The notes under the pieces: generated by a model
The model's input: the letters and a program-made list of their open reading frames with translations, nothing else
What the model was told of the DNA's origin: nothing
Databases searched by the model: none
Shown: in pieces, positions 57,484 to 64,000 of the stretch
How the letters are laid out: every line of letters begins with the position of its first letter
How positions within the stretch are numbered: the stretch's first letter is position 1
NCBI GenBank assembly: GCA_900498135.1
Contig: LR026961.1
Location: 2,536,929-2,600,928 of the forward strand
Origin: an uncultured Desulfatiglans sp.
GTDB lineage: Bacteria > Desulfobacterota > DSM-4660 > Desulfatiglandales > Desulfatiglandaceae
Length of the DNA stretch: 64,000 nt
Direction: 5' to 3'
Program-made: the position numbers and the translations under genes

Positions 57484-57527
57484 TTGACAGATATATCGTC
57501 TTTGACATATATCAGCGCTGATATATG
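57484..57527 (+). promoter_or_regulatory. Promoter with overlapping palindromic operator
   Basis: TTGACA (57484-57489) and TATATC (57508-57513) are 18 bases apart. A perfect 22-bp palindrome (57506-57527, core TATATCA-GCGC-TGATATA at 57508-57525) covers the -10 region. A second TTGACA (57502-57507) with TATGTT 16 bases on is another possible promoter. Either way a bound repressor would block transcription of the formate dehydrogenase gene at 57630. The same core with another spacer occurs before bamB. Confidence 0.7.
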
Positions 57528-57629
57528 TTGCTGCTGACCGGATTCTTTTCCAGACAGCGAAGGGTCTCTCCGGCTGAGGGGGCTCGTCGTCCGCATTTCC
57601 GCTGACAGGTATCGAATTGGAGGCGTTTC

Positions 57630-60395
57630 ATGGTTTCGGAATTTCTTACATTGAACGGCAAAGAGGTCCCTTTCAAGCCGGGGGCGACCATCCTCGAAGT
57701 CGCGAGGGAAAACGGCGTGGAGATCCCGACGCTGTGCTATCTCGAGGACACCACGCCGACCGGGGCGTGCCGGATCTGCCTGGTGGAGGTGGAGGGGGCT
57801 CCCACCCTTGTGACGGCCTGTTCGACCCCGGCAGCGCCGGGCATGGTTGTCAGGACCCATACGCCGCGCGTGATCGAGGCGCGGCGTCTCAATATCGAGC
57901 TCCTGTTGTCTTCCGGGAACCACAACTGTCTGGTTCTGGACCAACCGTTGGACAACTGGACCGACTTTCAGCTGCAGGCCATGGAGCCGGATGAACACAA
58001 AGACTTGTGCCCCGCCTATGGAAACTGCCGGCTGCAGGAGTTGGCGATCGAGTACCGTGCAAGACCCGGCGCCTTCGAACCCCCCGAAAACCCCTATCCG
58101 ATCGAGACGGTAAACCCTTTGATTGTGAGGGATTTTTCCCGTTGCATCCTGTGTGGCCGCTGCGTCGCGGCCTGCAACGAGATTGTCGTTAACCGCGCCA
58201 TCAGCTTCGGTTACCGGGGTGCGGCCACCAAGATCGTCACAAAAGGCGACCGGCCTTACCACCAAAGCGATTGTGTCTTCTGCGGACAGTGTGTGCAGGT
58301 GTGTCCGACCGGTGCTCTTGTGGAGAAAAAGTCCCTGGGGCTGGGGCTTCCGCTGGAGCAGACCAAGGTCCGGACGACCTGTCCGTATTGCGGTGTCGGG
58401 TGCCAGCAGTGGCTGCACGTGAAGGGCGGCCGCATCGTCAAGGTGACGGCTGTCGAGGAGGGCGCGCCCAACAAGGGGCGTCTGTGCGTCAAGGGGCGTT
58501 TCGGGTATGATTTCATCTACTCGGAGGAGCGGTTGAAGACGCCGCTGATCCGGGAAGGAGACCGGTTCAGGGAGGCCGGCTGGGACGAGGCCCTGGATCT
58601 GGTGGCCGGGAAATTCAAGCAGATCATCGCTGAGAGCGGTCCGGACGCCATTGCCGGGGTCAGCTGCGCGCGCAGCATCAACGAGGATTCCTATCAGATG
58701 CAGAAGCTCTTCCGCGCAGTGATCGGCACCAATAATATCGATCACTGCGCGCGGACCTGACACGCCCCGACCGTCGCCGGGCTGGCGACATCCTTCGGAT
58801 CGGGCGCTATGACCAACTCCTTCGAAGAGTTCAAGCGTGCGAAGTGTTTCCTCGTCATCGGATCGAACATGAACGAGGCCCATCCCGTGGCCGCCACCTT
58901 CGTCAAGAACGCGGTGAACCGGGGGGCCACACTGATCGTCGTGGACCCACGCAGGCACTCCCTGGTGGATTTTGCGAATCTCCACGTCCCCATCCGCGTC
59001 GGCACGGACATCGCGTTTCTGAACAGCCTCATGCATGTCCTCATACGGGACGAACGTTACGACAAGGCCTTTGTCCAGGGCTGCTGCGTGGGTTTCGATG
59101 CCCTCAAGGAAAAGGTCCGGGAATATCCTCCCTCGCGCGCTGCGGAGATCTGCGGGGTTCCGGAGGGCATGATCGAAGAGACCGCCCGCATGCTCTCCGA
59201 GGTCAAGCCCGCCATGCTCTGCTACACCCTCGGGATCACCGAGCATACCTGCGGCAAGAACAATGTCATGAGCTGCGCCAATCTGCAGATGCTGCTCGGC
59301 AACCTCGGGAAGGAGTGCGCGGGCGTGAACCCCCTGCGCGGGCAGAACAACGTCCAGGGGGCTTGCGACATGGGAGCGCTGCCCAATGTGTTCCCTGGGT
59401 ACCAGAAGGTGGTCGACCTCGCGGCGCGGTCCAAGTTCGAAAAGGCCTGGGGGGTCCGGAAGCTCCCGGAAAAGGTCGGCCTGATGATCCCTCAAATGAT
59501 GGACGGGCTGGTCGACAAGTCGGTGCGGGCCTTTTACATCTTTGGTGAAAATCTGGCCAACACGGAACCGGACATCCGCCATGTCGAACATTGTCTGGCC
59601 TCGGCGGAATTCCTGGTCTGCCAGGATATTTTCCCCACCGAGACTACGCGCTTCGCCCATGTGGTTTTCCCGGCCGCGGCGTGGAGCGAGGACGACGGGA
59701 CCTTCACGAACAGCGAGCGTCGTGTGAGCCGTGTGCGCAAGGTGAGTACGCCTCCCGGAATAGCTCGCCCCAACTGGTGGATTTTCCGCGAACTGGCGAA
59801 GCGCATGGGGCAGGAATGGGCGTCAGAGGACGGCCGGGACTTGTGGGACAAGGAGATTTCGCAGCTTGCCCCCTCGCTTGCGGGGATCAAGTATGATCGG
59901 ATCGAGCAGGACGGATTGCAGTGGCCGTGTCCGGACATCTCGCACCCCGGAACCTGTTTTCTGCATCGCGACGGGCAGTTTACCTGCGGCCTGGGGCAGT
60001 TTATGCCGGTCGACTGGACGCCGCCCGCGGAGATCCCTGACGAGGACTACCCGTTCGTGCTCAGTACGGGCAGGCGCCTCTACCATTATCATACCCGCAC
60101 CCAGACCGGTCGGTCAGGGGGGCTGAACGATCTCCTCGGAGAGGAGACGGCCGACATCTCCCCCATCGACGCTGAGCGGCTCGGTGTGCGGCATGGAGAC
60201 ACGGTCCGTGTCCGATCACGGCGGGGTCAGGTCAATGTCAAGGCCAAGGTCACCGACCAGGTGCCTCAGGGGCTTGTCTGGATGGCGTTTCATTTTCGGG
60301 ACGGTTGCGCCAATTGGCTCACGAACCCGGTCTACGACCCCGAAACGCTCACTGCGGAGTACAAGGCCTGTGCCGTCCAGGTCGAGAAGATTTGA
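57630..60395 (+). CDS. fdhA: Second formate dehydrogenase alpha subunit, selenoprotein
   Basis: A 921-residue paralogue of the 41322 gene, read through TGA 58758-58760 as selenocysteine 377 (DHCART-U-HAPTVAGLA). The domain order is the same: [2Fe-2S] with Cys36, 47, 50 and 64; GNHNC; CILCGRCVAACNEI and CVFCGQCVQVCPTG; then CPYCGVGCQ and the molybdopterin part with NPLRGQNNVQGACDMGA. No NuoE/NuoF genes follow; the next gene is bamB. It could pass formate electrons to the Bam complex or to a shared partner. The Sec, His and molybdopterin motifs are intact. ATG 57630 is preceded by GGAGGCGTTTC. Confidence 0.94.
58761..58789 (+). other. bSECIS element for selenocysteine 377
   Basis: After the TGA, GTCGCC (58773-58778) and GGCGAC (58784-58789) form a perfect stem with loop GGGCT, a one-base variant of the GGTCT consensus. 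Its distance from the TGA is the same as in the first formate dehydrogenase. Confidence 0.85.
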
Positions 60396-61102
60396 GCCGG
60401 GAGCGAAGGCACAGGTGCAGGGCATATTGCGCCTTTCTGGCGTGCAGCGGAGACTCCTTCCTGCAACCGTTTTCCACTGCGGTGGATGACCGGTTGGTCC
60501 CCTCACCCGCCGGGCGCCCCGGGGTCGAATTTCCCCGGGGTGCTCGATCTCGTGTCCCCGACGTTCTTCGGGTTACCCAAGGATGGGTTCTTCACTCTGC
60601 TGTCCTGTTCCGCGCGAACGCGGGTTTGTTCGAGTGGATTATCCATTGCCGCTTGAAGGGGATCGTGCCATTGGCGTGGCTGTCCTCATGCCCCATGCAG
60701 AACCGCTTTTGTGCCTGACGTGAATCGCTAGGTGCGTTGGTTCACAAAAAGGGCGCTCAAGGTGTTCCACAATAAAATCCGCAAAAATAAATCATCTGGA
60801 GCTGTAATTTTTTATTGACATTCATGTAAATTCTGTGTTTAGTGACAATGTGATTATATTATAGCCGTATCGAACAAGGTGTCCTCTCGGGTGAAGGGAG
60901 CCCTGCTACGTCTGGTTTTGCTCGAGTTGAAAGGGGCCGGCCATGCCTGGTGCTGATCGCGTAAACAGCGTCCGGGCGGAAACATCCGCCGCTGCCATCT
61001 GATCGGGGGGAGCATGGGGAGCCGGTTGCGCGATCCCGCATCGCCCCTCTTGGGGTTACAACGCTGAGTCCATGTGCACATCTCATCGGCATGGGGATGT
61101 CC

Positions 61103-61127
61103 GCCGCAGGTTTTCTGCGGCATTTTT
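61103..61127 (+). terminator. Short intrinsic terminator before bamB
   Basis: GCCGCAG (61103-61109) and CTGCGGC (61115-61121) pair around GTTTT, followed by ATTTTT. It may end transcription coming from the formate dehydrogenase gene, or be part of a leader if a promoter lies upstream. Confidence 0.6.
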
Positions 61128-61138
61128 CGGAAGGGTGT

Positions 61139-61156
61139 TATATCAGATTTGATATA
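61139..61156 (+). promoter_or_regulatory. Operator-like palindrome before bamB
   Basis: TATATCA-GATT-TGATATA, an inverted repeat with both 7-bp arms identical to those of the operator at 57508-57525. It lies 95 bases before bamB. No clear -35 and -10 pair is visible around it, though TATAAA at 61153 could serve as -10. Confidence 0.65.
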
Positions 61157-61250
61157 AATAAATGCTTTGATTTTTCTGATGTTTATTCCAGATAGAAAAC
61201 TGCGGATATCCAATGTGATCGAGATCCAGTGCGGCAGGAAGGGGTGAAAC

Positions 61251-63248
61251 ATGAGATACGCGGAAACAGGATACAATTTAGAAATCGACTTGGCGACGGG
61301 GAACATCGAGCGGGTGGAGACCGATCCGAAGCTGATGGAACTCCACCTGGGCGGGCTTGGCACCAGCGTCAAATTGATGTGGGACAGGGTCCCGCCCGAG
61401 GTCAAGGCGTTCGACCCGGAGAATCTGCTGACCTTCAGCACCGGTTTGTTCAACGGGACACCAGCCTTCAGCGCGAACCGTACGATCGTCACCTTCATTT
61501 CCCCGCAGAACGAGATGCTGGCCTATCCCCTGATGGGGGGCTTCTGGTCGGCCGAATTGAAGTATGCGGGCTATGACAAGATCGTTTTTCGGAACAAGTC
61601 CCCGGAATGGGTCTATTTGTGGGTCAACAACGACAAGGTGGAGTTGCGCGATGCCACGCATCTCGAGGGGAAGGGGGCGCTGGAGACCCAGGAGTTGATC
61701 CGGCAGGAGTTGAGGGAGCCGCGGGCTCAGGTCGCCGCTATCGGTCCGGCCGGTGAAAACCGCGTCTTCACCGCCTCCATCGAGCAGGGCCGTTCCAGCG
61801 CCAGCCGGCTCGGCGGCGGAGCGGTCATGGGGGACAAGAAGCTGAAGGCGGTCGCGGTCCGGGGAACCAAGGATGTCAACCTTGCGCGTGGGGCCGAGTT
61901 CATGATGCACCTCAAAGAGGTGAGGGACTACATCGATTACCGCAATGCCAATCCCATCCCCGGCGTGATGACCATCCTGTCCGGTATCGGGTCGCCTCAG
62001 GAGATGAAACACACGGACGAGAAATGGCACACGGAAAACTTCGCCTGGGGAAACGCCCGTACACGGAGGAAGGGTTTCTGGACCAAACAGATCGAGGAAG
62101 ACTGGACGGAGAAGCAGTTGGGGGCCATCAAGCGGCTGATCAGTTGTTTCAACTGTCCGCAGCAGTGCGGCGGCCTGATCTCTTACAAGGATACGCCAAG
62201 ATACATGGCCAAGTGCTTCGGGAAACTGACCTATGCCATGGCCGCATACGTGGACAATCTGGATTTCGCCTGGAGAATCCTCTACCGCGCGACCGAATAC
62301 GGGGTGGACTCGTTTTCAACCCCCCAGATCCTGGCCTTTGCGGTCGAGCTCTACGAGGCCGGTATCCTGACGGACAAGGATTTCGAGGGATGTCCCTCCG
62401 ACAAGGAAGGCCGGTTTTTATGGTTGCTCGACCGGGTGGCTCACCGTGAAGGCATCGGGGATGTCCTGGCCGACGGCACCTACTATGCGGCCCGCAGGAT
62501 CGGGAAGGGCGCAGAAGCCTTTGCGCACAACACCATCAAGAAACACGAGCAGCTTCCGCTCAAGCTCGGAATGATGGACCCCCTTTATTACCTGATGTAT
62601 TCCACCAACGAGAAGGTGAGCATTACCCAGATCGAAGGCAATTGGCCGCAGGCGCCCTTCGCGACCCGGGAGGAAAGAGAGGCCTTCGTCAAGGACTGGC
62701 CTCAGGTCCCGGATGAAAGGTTCAAACAATATGTGTTGGACTGGGAGCCGCGCGGGGAGAATGCCAATCCCTATTATCCCACCCCTGAGATATCTTCGGA
62801 GATCGTGGATTGGATGGAGATGCTCCACAACATCGACGACGCCCTGTGTTTATGCGCCGGGATGGCTTCTTTTTGTCTCAAACCTCCGTATCACATCCAC
62901 AATTACCCAAAACTGATCTCCGCTGCGACCGGGATGGATCTGGACGAGACCGGCCTGAAGAAGATCGCCAACCGGAGCCGGAACCTGCATCGAGCCTACA
63001 ACAATCTGCGGGGTTTGACCCGGGCCGATGAGAAGCCGCCCGAAGACCATTGGAAGAGACGGTTCCCCGAACTCGAAGAAGAGCTCCTGACGACCTATTA
63101 CACCTATAAGGGATGGAACTACAACGGCGTTCCTACCAAAGAGAGATTGATGGAACTGGACTTGGGTTACGTTTATGAAGAGTTGGTGAAGAGAGGGATA
63201 CTGGAAAATGGCCAAGATCATGAAAAAGATCAAAACGATCAAAATTGA
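61251..63248 (+). CDS. bamB: BamB-like tungsten aldehyde-ferredoxin-oxidoreductase family protein
   Basis: A 665-residue AOR-family protein. The start MRYAETGYNLEIDLATGNIE, then FISPQNEMLAYPLMGGFWSA, ELKYAGYDKIVFRNKSPEW, IEQGRSSASRLGGGAVMGDK, HTENFAWGNARTRRK and IKKHEQLPLKLGMMDPLYYL match, as I remember it, the Geobacter BamB subunit of class II benzoyl-CoA reductase closely. A [4Fe-4S] site is expected from CFNCPQQCGG and the C-terminal CLCAG. BamB carries tungsten and reduces the benzene ring of benzoyl-CoA to a dienoyl-CoA. BamC- and BamD-like genes follow. A different substrate (substituted benzoyl-CoA) is possible. Confidence 0.85.
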   Translation: MRYAETGYNLEIDLATGNIERVETDPKLMELHLGGLGTSVKLMWDRVPPEVKAFDPENLLTFSTGLFNGTPAFSANRTIVTFISPQNEMLAYPLMGGFWSAELKYAGYDKIVFRNKSPEWVYLWVNNDKVELRDATHLEGKGALETQELIRQELREPRAQVAAIGPAGENRVFTASIEQGRSSASRLGGGAVMGDKKLKAVAVRGTKDVNLARGAEFMMHLKEVRDYIDYRNANPIPGVMTILSGIGSPQEMKHTDEKWHTENFAWGNARTRRKGFWTKQIEEDWTEKQLGAIKRLISCFNCPQQCGGLISYKDTPRYMAKCFGKLTYAMAAYVDNLDFAWRILYRATEYGVDSFSTPQILAFAVELYEAGILTDKDFEGCPSDKEGRFLWLLDRVAHREGIGDVLADGTYYAARRIGKGAEAFAHNTIKKHEQLPLKLGMMDPLYYLMYSTNEKVSITQIEGNWPQAPFATREEREAFVKDWPQVPDERFKQYVLDWEPRGENANPYYPTPEISSEIVDWMEMLHNIDDALCLCAGMASFCLKPPYHIHNYPKLISAATGMDLDETGLKKIANRSRNLHRAYNNLRGLTRADEKPPEDHWKRRFPELEEELLTTYYTYKGWNYNGVPTKERLMELDLGYVYEELVKRGILENGQDHEKDQNDQN

Positions 63249-63738
63249 TGCCGACAAATGCAACGGCTGCCGGCTCTGTGAGGTGGTCTGTTCCGCTTTT
63301 CACGCTGCGCCGAAATACAGCAGCAACAACCCCGCGAGGTCCCGCATCCAGATCATCCGACATCCGCTCAAGGATATCTGGCTTCCGGTGTTCGCCGGCG
63401 AGTACGCCCCGGCCGAGTGCATGGGCAGGGACAAGTACGTGATCGACGGGAAGGAATACGACGAGTGCGCCTTCTGCCGGGCTGCCTGCCCATCCCGGGA
63501 TATCTTCAAGGAGCCCGACTCCGGCCTTCCCCTCAAATGCGACATGTGCGAAGGCGAGGAGATGCCCCTATGCGTCGAGTGGTGTCTGAACGACGTCCTG
63601 GTCTTCGAGGAGCGGGAGGAGGAGGTCGAAGAGGCCGAACCGCAAGAGGCGCTCGAGATCGGCCTGGAGGCGCTGGCCGACAGATACGGCCTGGACAAGC
63701 TTGTGGATACCCTGACCCGGATGTCCTTGAAGCCCTGA
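63208..63738 (+). CDS. bamC: BamC-like iron-sulfur electron-transfer subunit
   Basis: A 176-residue ferredoxin-type protein with cysteine motifs CNGCRLCEVVCSAFH, CAFCRAACPSRD and CDMCEGEEMPLCVEWC, enough for three [4Fe-4S] clusters. AAPKYSSNNPARSRIQ and FAGEYAPAECMGRDKY are typical of BamC. It is the partner that binds BamB directly. ATG 63208 overlaps the bamB end by 41 bases; ATG 63220 is also possible. The C-terminus is highly acidic (EEREEEVEEAEPQEALE). Confidence 0.86.
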   Translation: MAKIMKKIKTIKIDADKCNGCRLCEVVCSAFHAAPKYSSNNPARSRIQIIRHPLKDIWLPVFAGEYAPAECMGRDKYVIDGKEYDECAFCRAACPSRDIFKEPDSGLPLKCDMCEGEEMPLCVEWCLNDVLVFEEREEEVEEAEPQEALEIGLEALADRYGLDKLVDTLTRMSLKP

Positions 63739-63773
63739 AAACCCAAGGCAATAGAAGAGGATAGAAAAAGACA

Positions 63774-64000
63774 GTGGAAGCGGTAGCCGATTACAAGGAA
63801 ATTATCGATGTCATCAAGGCGAACGGCGGGGACGCATTCAAGCGATGCTTCCAGTGCGGGCTGTGCGACACGGTGTGTCCGTGGAACCGGGTGCGGAGCT
63901 TCAGCATCCGCAAGATCGTGCGGCAGGCGGCGTTCGGGATGACCGAGATCGAGAGCGACGAGATCTGGCGCTGCACGACGTGCGGGAGATGCCCGCAGCA
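63774..64000 (+). CDS. bamD: BamD-like heterodisulfide-reductase-type protein (partial)
   Basis: The first 75 residues of a gene that runs off the window. From GTG 63774, the motif CFQCGLCDTVCPWN and, 30 residues on, CTTCGRCPQ are those of HdrD/HdrC-type iron-sulfur subunits with two [4Fe-4S] clusters. Position after bamB and bamC makes BamD the best guess. The CCG domain, if present, is outside the window. Confidence 0.75.
   Translation, partial: MEAVADYKEIIDVIKANGGDAFKRCFQCGLCDTVCPWNRVRSFSIRKIVRQAAFGMTEIESDEIWRCTTCGRCPQ

Larger units (their letters stand above)
60396..61250. other. Long control region upstream of bamB
   Basis: 855 bases without a supportable gene. The part from 60760 to 60870 is AT-rich, with TTGACA (60815-60820) and a weak TTTAGT 17 bases on. 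A terminator hairpin and an operator-like palindrome near the right side are listed separately. No copy of the long palindrome family was seen. Confidence 0.5.

Noticed and set aside
58758..58760. In-frame TGA in the second formate dehydrogenase gene
   Set aside because: Same selenocysteine context with a stem-loop; treated as one gene.
56898..59660. 920-codon minus-strand open frame opposite the second formate dehydrogenase and its control region
   Set aside because: Same reason; it also runs across the promoter/operator and the selenocysteine hairpin.

Overview
The window looks like a chromosome segment of a strictly anaerobic, GC-rich Desulfobacterota bacterium, most plausibly a sulfate-reducing aromatic degrader of the Desulfatiglans type. 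This is inferred from gene content: two selenocysteine formate dehydrogenase subunits, a four-subunit 2-oxoacid:ferredoxin oxidoreductase, and the start of a class II benzoyl-CoA reductase (bam) operon at the right edge. No rRNA, tRNA, CRISPR array or phage module was seen.

Layout. 1-8 kb: tail of a type II secretion/type IV pilus ATPase, an HTH-EIIA fusion protein, a CBS-containing ClC channel, and a cation/proton antiporter whose leader carries a fluoride riboswitch with promoter and terminator; then glnK, amtB and an outer-membrane protein gene. 8-12 kb: a DUF3124 lipoprotein-like protein, an RCK potassium channel and a small-molecule kinase-like protein. 12.5-18.2 kb: a PAS-GAF histidine kinase gene split by a complete 3781-bp transposon (12799-16579) flanked by a 5-bp target duplication; the transposon carries a zinc-ribbon protein, a DDE transposase, an AAA ATPase and a RepB-primase-like protein. 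18-26 kb: an NMN-adenylyltransferase-like protein, two flavin-binding split-barrel proteins, an SDR-DUF2867 protein, a methyltransferase, a DUF523-DUF1722 protein and a class II photolyase, together resembling a photolyase neighbourhood. 26-41 kb: housekeeping metabolism (ilvD, acyltransferase, M23 peptidase, MTA/SAH deaminase-like enzyme, DUF1015, TrmN6-like methyltransferase, DUF721, transketolase, VTT membrane protein) and a vor-type ferredoxin oxidoreductase operon ending in a tandem ACT protein. 41-47 kb: an NAD-linked formate dehydrogenase set (selenoprotein alpha subunit, NuoE-like, NuoF-like). 47-57 kb: M3 peptidase, PP-loop ATPase, CbpA-like cochaperone, flavocytochrome-type reductase, GNAT protein, Tat-exported phosphoesterase and a secreted tocopherol-cyclase-like protein. 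57-64 kb: a second selenoprotein formate dehydrogenase, then bamB, bamC and the start of a bamD-like gene.

Two structures go beyond ordinary genes. First, a dispersed family of long nested palindromes (about 176 bp, six copies) sits in intergenic spaces, sometimes inside operons and sometimes with flanking direct repeats. Second, an 18-bp operator-like palindrome TATATCA-N4-TGATATA occurs upstream of both the second formate dehydrogenase gene and bamB, which suggests that formate dehydrogenase and dearomatising reductase are controlled together.
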